The notes under the pieces are model-generated. The model had not been told where the DNA came from. It worked only from the letters and a program-made list of their open reading frames with translations, and did not search any database. From Cylicocyclus nassatus (lineage: Eukaryota; Nematoda; Chromadorea; Rhabditida; Strongylidae): a DNA stretch of 64,000 nucleotides. Made by a program: the position numbers and the translations under genes. Of this stretch, positions 44,595-57,004 are shown one piece after another (positions within the stretch are counted from its first letter, which is position 1; each line of letters begins with the position of its first letter). The DNA is taken from the NCBI GenBank assembly GCA_958299035.1, contig CATQJL010000223.1, forward strand, positions 77,951,600 to 78,015,599, given 5' to 3'.

Positions 44595-45320
44595 AAATTT
44601 GAAAAAAACTTAATTCGAAAAGTTCCTGACTTTTTCATAGGATGAAATAAATATTCATGGCATTCGTTCAGATTTTCAGTCTTAAACCGTTTTATCTCCT
44701 AATTCTTTGCCAGGTCGAATTTTTGAAAAGTTTATGAGCGACCTTTTCTCAGTTATTGTTAATCTGTTAACCTAAAAAATCCTCAGAATTTTTAGTTTGT
44801 CCAAAAAAATTTGAGAGCTGTTGTATTAGAAATATATTTCTAAGCTGCTATCTGCAGGAACTGGGTTAGTTTGCTATTCCATCAATCAGTGAATTTTTCT
44901 TACTTATTACTCAGTTCTTTTGCTTCAGAACTACAGTTTTAGTTCCTTGTCCTTTACTGATTTTTTGAAATTGAATACTTCCGCCCAAAAAGCTCAATGG
45001 TCAGTTTTTTTTGAGGACACACAGCTTCTGTAAATTTCAAAGCTTTTACCTCATTTGACAGCCGCCGTCACCTGTCAGAGTTTTTCAAATCTTTGCTGTT
45101 TCATCTGCAGCCATTCGCTCTTGTTCTTGATACTGCGTTGGCGTTTCCTGGAACAGGGGCTTTTTGCATTTTTTTTGCATTTCTTGCTATTTGGTTTATT
45201 CTTTGCAACTAATTATTTTAAAAAATTCTTGGAAACTCTTACAGTCCTTTTTCTAACCTACTTCACAAAGTTGCGCCGTGCTTCAATTTAACCTTCGTTT
45301 CTAGATCAAAGCACTTCAAA
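44595..45320. other. AT-rich intergenic DNA, no gene recognised
   Basis: Phe/Leu-rich short frames only. Confidence 0.4.
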
Positions 45321-45324
45321 TCTA

Positions 45325-46695
45325 TTAGGCTGGAAAGAAAGAAATTTCGCTTTTCGATTTCTCTTCTTGGCAGCTCATCAAGACAAATTCCCGAAAAAGA
45401 TGTATAATGTAAAAAGAAATATATTGGATACCATTCGATAGAGCAAAGCAAGCTCTACAAAATGGCTTTACTGCTTTTGCACTAGGCTATATCCACATTA
45501 AGATCAAAGATGGAATCTAGAATGTTCCAAGTGACTGAAAAAGCAAAACAAGTCATATCTCCGTCCAACAAATTTCTACGGATCCCCAAATTGCTCACGG
45601 ACATAATTCCCTCATCATACGTTCATATGCGCAATTATTTCAATTTTTCCTTGGCCAGACATCGAAAAACTAAAAACTCATGCTTCTGCCAGAGTAATGC
45701 TGAGCTGCTCGCGCGTAATAAATCTATACTACTTAACCTGCGAGGTACAACCGTAGATTTTCAGCATTCTACAGAATTTAATTCTCGAACAATATCAAAT
45801 TTAGCTTTTTTCCATGTTCCTTTGATTATTTATTTCTCGAGAATTACCTCTTGTAAAAAGACGAAAGTTTGCAGTTGTACTTCCCAAGCTAGTAGTAGTA
45901 TACAGGGTGTCCCAAAAAAATGTGACTACTGTTTTATGTCAGTAAATTCCTTGTAACGAAGTCTTTCGAGAAGCTTTAGGTACCGTTTTGTAAAGCTTGC
46001 TTTAACTTAGATATACAGTATAGAGCGAAGATCGCTCTCCATTACAGTAGGGTTACGGTAGAAACTTCAAGCACATGATGTCACTGTGGAAAAAGTTGCT
46101 GTTTCAAAAATTCAGAAAAATGTGAAAAGTTATGTAATAGGGTTTTCATGGACGTTGAGTTCAATACTCAACTATATACAAGATTGCGAAGCTTTCTAAA
46201 TTATGTAACCGGAATTTTTAGGAACACTGAACAAACAGTTGCAAGTGTTTACCTACTACTCTACAAAATGGTACCTAAAGCTTCTTGACTTCATTACAGG
46301 AGAGTTATCAACAATCAAACAGCAAGCACATTTTTTGCCGTTTTACCCTAGCATCACTTTGGCAGAGGCATGAAGATTTTTTCAATTTTTCGATTAGCCA
46401 AGGAAAATTGTTTATGAATGTTTGATGAGGGATGTATGTCCTTGAGCAAGGTGAAGGCTGGCAGAGATTTTCTGGGAGGAGATATGAATTTTCTTTTTTG
46501 ATTTTTCGGTCATTTCAAACTTTTTAGAATCTATCTTCGATTCTGATTTGGTTATAACTTGTTGTAAAACGAGAAAAGCAATTTTGTAGAGCTTGCTTCG
46601 CTTTATCGAATGGTATGCACATGTTTTTGCGATTTGCCCTGTTGCGAAACCATAACAAAGAGATAAAAATCGACATCCTTTTTTCTTCAACCTAA
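45325..46695. mobile_element. 1.37-kb mariner-type MITE with a nested element
   Basis: TTAGGCTGGAAAGAAAGAAATTTCGC at the left, TTTTTTCTTCAACCTAA at the right, TA on both sides. Subterminal GATAGAGCAAAGCAAGCTC (45,437) is answered by GAGCTTGCTTCGCTTTATC (46,583). The centre is interrupted by the element at 45,901-46,350. Confidence 0.8.
45901..46350. mobile_element. Nested element with TACAGGGTGTCCC end
   Basis: Starts TACAGGGTGTCCCAAAAAAA. AAAGCTT and GTACCGTTTTGTA near 45,990 recur inverted at 46,262-46,285. The right end (about 46,330-46,350) is degenerate. Related to 48,580-48,878. Confidence 0.55.
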
Positions 46696-46724
46696 TATAT
46701 GTAGCCACTTTTGGAGAAATAGTA

Positions 46725-47227
46725 TTAGGTTGATGCATAATTCTTGTATCAAAATTTTTGAAAATTTGTTACCTCTTCCAGCTTCGATAAAGTCTTCTGT
46801 TTTGATAAATATTAGAAAGAGCAAATATTGTGCTTTCTATGGCGTACGAGCCAAATTCGTTGAGGGCATATGGCAACGATACAAGGTGAATAAGAGAAGT
46901 ACTTAAAAAGTGTTTTTCAATTTTTAGTCACTAAAATTGCTAAAACATCTAATAAAATTTAGATTTAGTTTTAATCTTGGTTTCATGACATGCTCTTTTT
47001 ATCTAAGAGAAGTTGGTAGTGATTGGACGTCTTGGCAAATAGTTACAATTTCAAATTTTTTTATTTACTCATCGATTTTGTTTCATATTAATTTTTTAAA
47101 ATGTACTATAAAATACTACTTTTGTTATACATAATAAAGAAGATATCATATAAGTTGATTAATTTGTTTAAGCATCTTTAAAACATTTTTTTCTATTTTT
47201 TGATGCAAAAATTGTGCATCAACCTGA
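46725..47227. mobile_element. 503-bp mariner-type MITE
   Basis: TTAGGTTGATGCATAATTCTTG at the left, AAAATTGTGCATCAACCTGA at the right, TA on both sides; only 29 bases from the previous element. Confidence 0.85.
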
Positions 47228-47229
47228 TA

Positions 47230-47625
47230 ACTTTCTTTGAAATTGACTTTAGGTAGACTTTCATAAACCTTGTTCTTTTTGCTCTTGCATGTCAAATTGC
47301 GTGGTTATATCACATAGATTTCCATGGCAACCCATGTAATATGCGAAAAGTGACTCAGAAATCTCTTAAGTGTGAAACTTCTTTTTGCGCAAACGAGAAA
47401 TTCCACCTCATACATCATGAAGGTGGGAACCGAAACGAAATCATATTTCACACTTCGTTTCCTACAATCGTTCATTATTTTTTATTAACAAAAAGGTGAA
47501 GACCGTTTAAGAGAAAGATGAAGGATAAATGGCTGCAACTGCAAAACCTGTTTATTTCTATCTGGACACTTTATCAAGCATTTATACTCTCTTATCCAAC
47601 ATTTGCTCTTTTGTTTTTTTTGAAT
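47230..47625. other. Intergenic DNA, no gene recognised
   Basis: No coding or repeat signal noted. Confidence 0.4.
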
Positions 47626-47635
47626 ATGTTTCATG

Positions 47636-47979
47636 CAGTGGCGGTCGCAGGATTTCGGACCGGGGGGGGGCGGAAAATTTTTTTTCCAATTGAAGGTGCG
47701 TGGCGTTAGCGACTTCTCAAAGTTTTTGCGGGTCCCCAACCCCTACAATCTGGAAAAAGGGGGCGTGGCTTCAGCCACGCCCCCGAAAAATTTTTTTCTA
47801 AGGCTATTTTTGAATTTTTAAAAAATTTTAAAAATTATTTTAAATATTCACAAAAATAAACAAGTCGTTTGCACACTTTTATAACCCATACAGGTGAGTT
47901 TTAAAAATTTCGCGACCCATTCTCGGGGGGGGGGGGGGCGCCCCCCCTTCCCCGGCCCCCCCCCCTCGAACCGCCACTG
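47636..47979. mobile_element. 344-bp hAT-type MITE
   Basis: CAGTGGCGGT at the left and CCGCCACTG at the right with a perfect 8-bp duplication GTTTCATG (47,628-47,635; 47,980-47,987). CAGTG ends with 8-bp duplications are the mark of hAT elements. The interior has poly(G) runs next to both ends. Confidence 0.9.
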
Positions 47980-47989
47980 GTTTCATGGA

Positions 47990-48575
47990 TGAATAACAAA
48001 TTTTCTTTAGAAAAGCCAACTGTACAGCTGCTTTTTTGCCCTTATTTGTTTGAATTGGTGAGCTATAATGACGAAATTGGGAAAAAGGATAAATTCTAAA
48101 GAGGACTACGGAAACAATTTCAGGCACTTCACAGAAGGACTAAAATCAAGAAGTTCAGTAAGAAAACAAGTAGCAAATACAAGGAAAGGTTAGTCAGAAA
48201 GTTTAAGAAAATGGTATGTGTGATTGTACTGATTATCCCGTTTCGTTCCTACCCTTGTTTTTCAAAGCATGACTAAAATGTCAACAATAGGTACTTTTTT
48301 ATCTCTTGTTGTTATTTTTGCTCAGGCAACACGGTCTGGAAGATTCCGGGAAATTTTCAGCCATCGATGTCCATGAAACTGACATTTCGAACCTAAAATA
48401 GCACAGTTGATAATTATCACATCTGTCGCATAGCAACGAAATGCATGCACGATGTACTCATTCTTGCATCCATTTTTCTAATATTTGTATTACCAAGTCT
48501 GTAAGTTTTTATTTTTCTTGAAAAATTTCTCCATGTTTTTTCTAACCTCACGCTGGCGCACTAGGCCATTAATTA
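47990..48575. other. Intergenic DNA, no gene recognised
   Basis: No coding or repeat signal noted. Confidence 0.4.
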
Positions 48576-48579
48576 GTCG

Positions 48580-48878
48580 TGTTTTTAGAGTTGTATTAGA
48601 AGCCTAGAGAGCTTTGAACACCTCTTTGGCAATATCGAATTGGCACAATCTGAGGCAAAATATGGCCTTTTATGGCTCAAAACCCTCTTCAAAGTTCCTA
48701 CCGTAATCCTACAGTAATGAAGAGCAGTCGGTGATTCGCTCTATACTGTAAATCTAAGTTGAACCTTGCTGTACAAAATCGTACCTAAAGCTTCTCGAAA
48801 CACTTCATTAAAAGAGAGTTATGTATTTATAATACAATCAAACAGTAAATATCTTTTTTAGCACACCCTGTATGATTT
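48580..48878. repeat. Dispersed GGGTGTCCC-type element, right part
   Basis: AGAAGCCTAGAGAGC and CTCAAAACCCTCTTC match 6150-6230; AAAGCTTCTCGAAACACTTCATT matches 46,262-46,290; ends TAGCACACCCTGTATG. Confidence 0.6.
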
Positions 48879-48879
48879 T

Positions 48880-51555
48880 TAGGAAAAGCTTGTTTACATA
48901 AACAGTAAGCTCAATTGGAGTGGGTAGGAATAGATCCATCACTTGAAAATAATTATTTGTGGACATCGAAGAGATCAAAATTATTGACTCTAGCCTCTTG
49001 AGATCGAAATGCGATTTCGCAAGATGTTTAGATCCTTCACATGTTTTCCCTTCCTCAGAATTTTCCCTGAAATATGAATTACCCATTCCCAAATGAAACG
49101 TGCCACACAGAATTTGTGCACATTAGAGAGAGAGAGAACAGCTCTAGCAGCAGAATCGATGATTTCCGAGGGGGGTGACGTGAAACATGTCTTGCATCGG
49201 CCGGATGTAATTGAGAAGGATGGGGGGGGGGAGATGCGTGTGACAAATTTTTCTCATGGTGCCGTTCATTTCGGAAAAAAGGGGGGGGGGGAAACAAAGC
49301 TTTGCTTTGATGTGTCGCTTTAAAGCTTTAGATCTTAACGTTAAATCAAAAACTAACTGGGACAAATATGCTGAAAATTGGGAAGCTAAGAATGACTTGT
49401 GAGTAAAAGAGTTTGCAACGAAAAATAAGTTAAATTTAGGGTTACAAAAATTTCAAACTGATTTATCAGGATTATTCAAGTGCTAAAAATGTTAACCCTA
49501 TGACAACAATTTCTACCAAGAGAAATCCAGATTCGAAAAGGATGGTGATGAATTTCAAACATAGCTAAACTGAATTCGAAATGGAATACGAAAATGGGGA
49601 GGGGGCGGGAGGGGATGTAGAGCTTTGGGTCTCAATCATTTTTATGATGCGCTCCAAATTTTTCTGACAAAACGAACTTTCACAAATTACCGTATCGTGC
49701 TGTATTCCGCAATTTTACAAGCCGCCCCCACCCCCCGCTTTCATTTTCCTAAGGTAATTTTATAAGCAAAGGGCTAAACCATGCACAATCAGCTTATAAT
49801 CAACCCATCGCTAAAATGCTTTGGAGTTTCCCTGCCAATCTGTAACATATGTAAATTCTGCGGAAGTTCCGAAATTTCCGATACGCTTCGCGAAGTGATT
49901 AAATTCTTGCGGAAGGCAGCAAATTTCTATTGTGCTACGGAAGTTTCCATTCATTTTTTAGCGACAGAATGGAGCGGGGGGGGGGGGTGGTAAGTTGCGC
50001 CTTATCCTTCTACTCCAAGCACTACCCTACTCCCACTTTTTTGCCTGTTATCCCCCCCCCCTCCCTTCTTACTTAGAACCTTCTCATGAAGTATTCAACC
50101 AAGGCCATATAACAAGTATAGGAATGGGTAGAATGGGTAGTTAATGGTTGTTCGGGGGGCGGGGGGGGGGGGAGAATGAAACTCGATCTCTACTAAATGA
50201 GGACGCTGCCGGCGTGACGCGCGGACGCGTAGCGGCCTCGATTTCTCCCTACTTAGTCGCTCGTCATCGTCGCTGCTCGTCTTCCGATAGAGGGAGATAC
50301 GTCCTCGATTTCTTCATCTTTCGCTATTTCTACTTTACTGCATTATAGTTCAGGGTTTGGGAAAGTGCTTGGCTATTTTTGGGCGGAAAACAGCTTTTTA
50401 TAGCGTCCGTTTCCATGGCAATTTGACCCAAACAATCTTTTGTTCCCATATTTGCGTCAGACGCTGCCCAAACCTGGGTATTTCATGAAAATTGCTGCTT
50501 TTGAGCTTAGAAGGCAATCTAAAGCTGTCATATGCATATGGCTCAGCCCCCCCCCCTCCCTCCATTTCCAAGATCTGCCATGGCAGATTGCCCTGAGATA
50601 AATCACCCCTCTCTACGTCAATGTCTTCGTCCCATTTACCCTGTGTCAAGCCATGCAGAAGCAAATTTATGAGAATTTTCGCGCTGAAAATGGATTTCTT
50701 GGGAAGGTTTTTCTCCCTAGTAATTTCGTATCTTCGACTTCACATATATCCTTGACAATTCATGACGCTCCTGCACTTATCGAACATAAACTGGTCTTTC
50801 TAGTTTTTTGATTCAAAACTTACCGGGGTATCAAATGTCTTCTCACAATAAATTAGTTTACTTGAATACTACGCTCTCAGATTCACTTTCATATCTGCAA
50901 AAATCTATCTTTTTGGTAAAACGTATTTGCTAAATGCTCGAGAAAATTTTCAGAAACAATTGTTGCTCATTGAAAAATGGGGCTCACTGTCAAACAGTTT
51001 TCGTAGAGTGTAGAGAAAGAAATTTCCTATTTTTTCTTTTCTATAGAAAATAGCAACTCATGATGATGAAGTACTTGAAATCATTTTTCATAATTTGGAC
51101 AAAAAACAAAGTGCAAAAAATATTTACGGCCTAAAAGGTCTAAATCTGTATCATCATAATAATATCTAAAAACAAGTTCAGGTCCAAAAAGAGTTGTATA
51201 GGAAAACACTTTTTGTAATCTCCGCAAAACAACCATTTCAAATTTGGAGAAGGAGATAAGGAGAGAGGGGGTGGGGGAGGGGGGGGGGGGGGAGGCTCAA
51301 ATAAGGACGAAAAAAAAGCGCCATGAGGAACTTGAGCTGGTTTGTCTACCCATGACTGAAGTAGCGACGAAACCAGTTTCTAAACTCCCGTGAGTTGGTC
51401 GTCTACTCTGTCAACAAACGCTAAGAACCTAATAGGCCCCATTCGTGGGGATAAATTTTGGCCAAGCAATTATGTGGCGAGAGGAGAAAAGAGGGGGGGG
51501 GGGATTGAAAAGAATTGGTGGTGAAAGGTGGTACGTAATGCATCGCGTCTCTTAT
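48880..51555. other. Intergenic DNA rich in poly(G)/poly(C) runs
   Basis: G or C runs of 8-12 at about 49,210, 49,282, 49,978, 50,054, 50,160, 50,548 and 51,281. No gene recognised. 49,858-49,945 has TTCCGCAG-type motifs like those at 51,605-51,785. Confidence 0.5.
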
Positions 51556-51599
51556 GTAGGATTGTTTGCTCAAGCACTGGTATCATAGGGTACCTGCTC

Positions 51600-51790
51600 A
51601 GTTCACCGGAACTTCCGCAGAACGAGCAAACGCTGCGATCCGCAGGAATTTTTTACTATTGCAAGACGTTGAAAATGGGGACTTGCAGGATTTTCACATC
51701 AGACTGGTTGAAAACGAGAATTTCCGCAGCACCCCATTTGCTTCCGCAGGTGTCCCGGCGGAACCTTTAGGTTCTGCGGAAGTTCCGGAT
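51600..51790. repeat. Cluster of GGAACTTCCGCAG motifs
   Basis: CCGGAACTTCCGCAG, GATCCGCAGGAA, ATTTCCGCAGCACC, GCTTCCGCAGG, GGCGGAACC and TTCTGCGGAAGTTCC lie in both orientations. A matching cluster is at 52,915-53,015. Confidence 0.55.
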
Positions 51791-51794
51791 AGTC

Positions 51795-54400
51795 TTCTGA
51801 GTAAATATAATCATCCTTGCAGCTCTTCTTTCCGTTTCCGTCAAAAAGTTTTCTATTTGTGGTCTAAATACAAATATTGAGTATAAGAAGCACTATTTTG
51901 TGATTTAGTGAGCTAAAAAAACGATTTTCAAAAACTGTTGAATAGAAGATGACATTGAAAAGTAAAATTTTTTTGTATCTTTTAATGTCATAAAATATAG
52001 AATCTAGCTACCACTGCTTTCAGAAAAATTAGCTTTGACATTTTTTTTGCTTCTTTTTTTTTCGCTAACATCGCTCCCTCTTAAATATCATTTTTTCAAA
52101 TTTTTATTATAAGAAGGGGAAATTTTCTTGATTACTGAAATTGTAAAAAGAACTACAAGCACTAAAGCGCAGAAAAGGTCATGAGGCTTGTCTGTCTGGA
52201 TCTGCAAGTAGGCGGAGTTCGCCACTTTTTGTAAGGGAAGTCTTCGCACAATTGCTCTCCACCTTGACTCGTGACTACTTACACGAATTTTTTTTGAGAA
52301 ATCAGTAATTCTGTCATTTAACATCAGTCCATGTCTTTCTCCTTGTCCGCAATTTTTTCTTCCCTTCCGTAACGTCACGAATAATTTACTGCGCCGATTT
52401 TAGGTAATTAAACCGATAAATGAGGCCATTGAACGTGACATATACATCGGAAATGACAAAAAACCAGCCGCATATACGTCGCAAGTGATTAAACCCGACG
52501 AGCAGAAAAAAGCCCCGGTTGTGGTTTTGTATTACATTTTCGTCTTACTTTACAATATTACCGTAACCTGTCAAGTGGAAAATTTATAACTCTACCGTAA
52601 TCTCGTCAAGTGGGAAATGTGTGTGGTTTTTCGCGTCAACTTAGTGCTGTAACGCGATGACTCAATACGCTGTTGAGCGAGTTCTCTCCGCTGCACACCA
52701 GCCATTATGTCGTTTATTGAATTTCTCGCTTGGAAAATCGTCGTTGGAGACTAGTCTCGAAACTGCTCCTATATAGACGAAAATCAAAGTTTTGCATATA
52801 ATTCTATTCCCGTCAATTTGCTCGACGAAAAATTGCGGAAAAATATCTTTTCTCCCTTCGAAGGGAATTCAAATCTCGCCTAGGTGTTCTCTTTTACTAT
52901 TGTTGTTCGCATTCTTCGGAACTTCCGCAACACCTCATTTGGGAACTTCCGCAGCACGTTTACGGAACTTCCGTAACCCGGCGGAACTTTTCGAAACGTT
53001 CTGCGGAACTCCGGTCAATTATCTGAGGCTTTCTTCTCTGATCTTTTCTGCTTTTGAGAACTACTTTTCCTAATAAATTACGATATCATTAAACCCCCCA
53101 AGATCCCATATAAATCTTGTTTGTGCGCCCAGTCTGCAATTGCATCCGACGCTTTTTTATCTCCTAGCAATCTTGCGCCTATACGAATAGCTGCAGACTG
53201 CACGTATTGTCGCCCATATCCGCTTGGGAAATTGAGCGTTTTCTGATATTTTCTTCCGGAAAATGTTTGCATTTTTCTTTTTCGCATTTATATGTGGGCT
53301 TGTTAAATATGGATACTGTAACTCGGTATCGCTTTGAGATCTATTTAGGAAGACTGTAAGGAGTATAAAAATGCCGAGTTTAATCAATTATTTGGTTATT
53401 TAACCAATTATTAAAGTAGTGTACCGTTATCTAAAGGTTCTAGTATGCAGGAGCGTTCGCTGCGGGACCCGCTCGATTTCCCCCTATTTGATGATTTTTG
53501 AACTGACGTTACGATTCTTTATATATTAGATTTAATTAATTTACAGTTTAATTACTTGCAGTTTATTCTGAGTTGAACCGTAATCAAAGTCGCTGATGTT
53601 TTTAAACACAAATTTTCCATTTTTATATCCCAAATATTTTCAAAAAATAAACGTAGAAAGGTTTCGAAATACGAAGCCGAGCTCAGTCGCCGTCTTGTTC
53701 TCGTCTAACACTCCATTAGCTCAGTTGTGTTATTTCTCTTCCGAAAAAAGCGCCTTTTCTAGGTTCAAACCAAAAGATTTGTCTCTGTTTGCCAAATGCC
53801 TAATCTTATTCTAAATGCATTAGCAACATTGCAAACAAAGGCTTCCACTTTTACGCTCCAAGAGTGCAACGGCGCAAAAAACGCGCTCTTGAAAATGTCG
53901 AGCAGGGCGTAATATGTACAAAATCTATGGCGACAAGCTACTAAAGAATGTCATTTTTTACTTTTTTTGGCATTAAGTTTCATAACAAGCTTGCATTTTC
54001 TTCTTTGCCTTTGCTTGAACATGTTCGATGCGAATACAGTAGTGCGAAGCAGGTTTGAGCTAATGTAGTAAAATTTTTGCGTTTCTCTTTCCTTCAGGAG
54101 TGAAGCTTTTTCGCCTTTTGGAATCGATTAACGAATGACTTTTGCGAGACGTGACAAAAATGACTCAAGTTTTTCCTATTTCGTAATCTTCATGTTGTCG
54201 GAAGTAACGCTAGCAAACAGACTATGCTCTTCATCGAGGAGTTCTAAGTAAACTTTGGTTTCAGAATAAAAATAGGAAAACATAAAAAGATAAAAGATGA
54301 ATATATCAAAAATGAAAATAATTCTTAATAACGACCAAATAAATAATAGTTGGAGAACAAATATAATTATAAAAAACAAAATTGATTCAAATTAGTATTA
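51795..54400. other. Intergenic DNA; second GGAACTTCCG cluster
   Basis: Mostly AT-rich. 52,915-53,015 repeats GGAACTTCCGCA. ACCGTAA-(C/T)-CT-GTCAAGTGG occurs twice at 52,560-52,615. No gene accepted (see rejected note on 53,078-53,387). Confidence 0.45.
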
Positions 54401-54406
54401 AGCATA

Positions 54407-54890
54407 TCAGGTTGGAAAGAGAAGAATGTTTCTTTTTTCAGGTCTTTCCCGCTAAAACTGATATTTCTCAAAAAATATATCCAAGACCAAAATTTTGTCG
54501 TCAAAGTTGCAAAAGTTTTCAGTATAAAATAGCATAAATTGGAGGAGCCCAGCACCACTAAGGGCATACTAGTTTGCCATTTTCCGTTTCTCGATTTTTT
54601 CTTAATTTCTAACTATGAAAAAGTCACAGCAAATCTACCTATGGATAATTGTATGTGTCTGTTTCATACAGGTTGAGGGGTTTTTGGAAAGTTCGTAGAA
54701 TTTTTTGGCGAAATCCGATTCTTGACAGCATGACTGACTTATATGTTGGATCCAAACTTTGGATAGATCAGGATTTTTGCCAATATCCAAAAATCATCCT
54801 GTAGAGTTTGCTCTATGGAATACCCTCATATATTTTTTGGATCCATCCTATTTCTTTGCTGTAAAAAGACGACATCTTTTTCCAACCTAA
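54407..54890. mobile_element. 484-bp mariner-type MITE
   Basis: TCAGGTTGGAAAGAGAAGAATG at the left and CATCTTTTTCCAACCTAA at the right, TA on both sides. A subterminal TAGAGTTTGCTCTAT lies at 54,800. Confidence 0.82.
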
Positions 54891-54899
54891 TAAACACTC

Positions 54900-56685
54900 A
54901 TCTATTCAGGAAGAGCTTTTGATTTTTTACGTTATTTATTTTGCGCCTTCATAAACTTGCCTTGTAACAAGACTACGGCAAACCAAATCCCCATGTTTTT
55001 CTAAATACCAGTAGATCTTGTTCTGAGTGCATTCTTCGACTTTTTCTGTTTTTTTTTTCCGAAATGTTTCACAAGACATTTCCCTTTGCAAAGTAACAAG
55101 AAGGACATTTCGTTGAGTTTGAAGAAGCAAGCAGTTCTTATAGAATTTCGAAAAAATTACCGTTTCAATAACCCATTTTCTGTCGGCATCACTGCATGAT
55201 GCGTTACTTTTGTGTTGTATGGTGCCCTTTCAAAATTGTTTTAGGAAAGTAACAACAACAAAGAATTTGGTATACAACTCCTAATGTCGATTATTTCCGA
55301 TTATCTCTACTTTGATTATTTCAAAAACTTCTGTTGAAAAAAGTTTTAGGCATTTAGAAATTAGCCTCAATTCGCTTATCTTTGACAGAGGATTTGCTCA
55401 AGCAGTTTCCGTAAAATTCCATATTTCGCTGTCTCTAATTTGCCATGGTATTCTTGCTTAGAGCAAGGTTTATATTTTATTTGCATGTTTGAATTTCGCA
55501 ATTTTAGGTGGTCCCACATCTCTTAGAATCACTTGAATATCACTTACAATAGTGATATTGCATGTTAAAGAAAGCGCCAAGCTGCCGGTCTAGTTCCTTA
55601 GAAATTGAGGCTAGAATATTTGAAAAAATCAATTGAATTCATTGCAAATGGGAGTGCACAACGTGCTGCGAATTCGAATGAAGTCTGACGAAAAAAGTGA
55701 AACGCTTGCTGGCTTAATAAATTCTAAGTAAAGGTAGAAGTATGTAAAAAGTTTCCGTGTTTTAATTTCGCAGCTTTTTGCTATTAAAATGTATTATTAC
55801 TATTATTTTTTACGGTAATAGTTAAGACGTAATTTTATTTATCTATTTATTTATTGGTACTTGCAAAAACATGTGAATGGTAATAAATAGAGTGTACAAT
55901 GTTAGATAAGCATAGGAATAGGAGGTAGAATGGAATTTCATGTGCACAAAAATGACTTCAGCAACAACTAGACATAAAATAATATGTATTTACAACACAA
56001 AATAATGAAGCAAAGGATTTTATTAGGAAGTAGGACGATTTGCTGTAAGAGATTGAGCTAAATTTTGTTTTGAAGAGCATCTTGTGCTAGTAGCTTGTTA
56101 AAATCAGTAGATATCCTTGCAGTAAAAAATTTAATCTCAAAAGCGATCTTGCTTTAGGAGCTCTTACGTTCAGCGAAGTCAAAACAACTAAATACTTTCT
56201 GAATTTTTTGACACATTTTTACAACTGAGTTTTTTAACATCATCACAGCCTACCTGGTTTTTGATGCATCTATCTACCCAGACTCCAGCTAAACTTTGCT
56301 GATGTCTCTGATTTGCTCTAATTCATGAACAATTATCCAGAAAGCATCCAAAGACGCACTATCGATCACGCAGTGTCTAGCCATGATGAAAGATCTGCAG
56401 TAGTCCAGAAAGCATCTTGTGTCTTGGAATTTATACTTCTTTCTCATCATCATAGTTCTTGCTATCTATTGATGACTAGTTTCTGGTTGTAGTGTCACTT
56501 TTTCCCTGAAATTGTCATAGAAATGTCAAATAATGAATCATTCGCGAGAATTTTCCTAAAAATGTCTTTGCTCACTGTTCTAATGATGATAAAGACATCA
56601 ATTTGTACAGCGCAATCAGTAGCCCATTTTCCTGTCTTACCCTTCACTAGTCCTTGAAAGTATCGCCCTCCAAATTATAGCCTTC
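54900..56685. other. AT-rich intergenic DNA, no gene recognised
   Basis: No terminal repeats or coding signals that I can support. Confidence 0.4.
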
Positions 56686-56689
56686 TATG

Positions 56690-57000
56690 TTTTTATCATT
56701 CCCGTTCTCTTCCGTGGCCCTGTTTACAGATATTAACTGCAAAATATGCAGAACCCACAAAAACCCGATTTCTGTGAGCCCTACCTTAAAGGCACAATTT
56801 TCAACACCTAAATGGGCGGGGCTTGTTAGAGTGGGCGTGGTTTGACAACACTTTCATGACTTCCAAGTGTACTTTCTCTGTTCGGAGGCCTTATTAAAGG
56901 ACCGGACCAACGCAGATGGCCCTCTTTAGGGGCTTGCTTTTGGGTTACTTACTCTGCAGGATGCATTAGGTTTTGCCGGAACGCTGCTTTCAACATAACT
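56690..57000. repeat. GGGCGGGGC-core repeat, second copy
   Basis: GTGGCCCTGTTTACA, CCCGATTTC, GGGCGGGGCTTG, ACCAACGCAGATGGCCCTC and GCCGGAACGCTGCTTTCAA correspond in order to 39,050-39,312. Confidence 0.65.
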
Positions 57001-57004
57001 TTTC

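Noticed and set aside
53078..53387. Minus-strand frame resembling a signal peptide (IKLGIFILLTVF) followed by a second coding-like frame
   Set aside because: The first codon is TTG right after a stop, there is no ATG, and the two frames do not join by a convincing intron.
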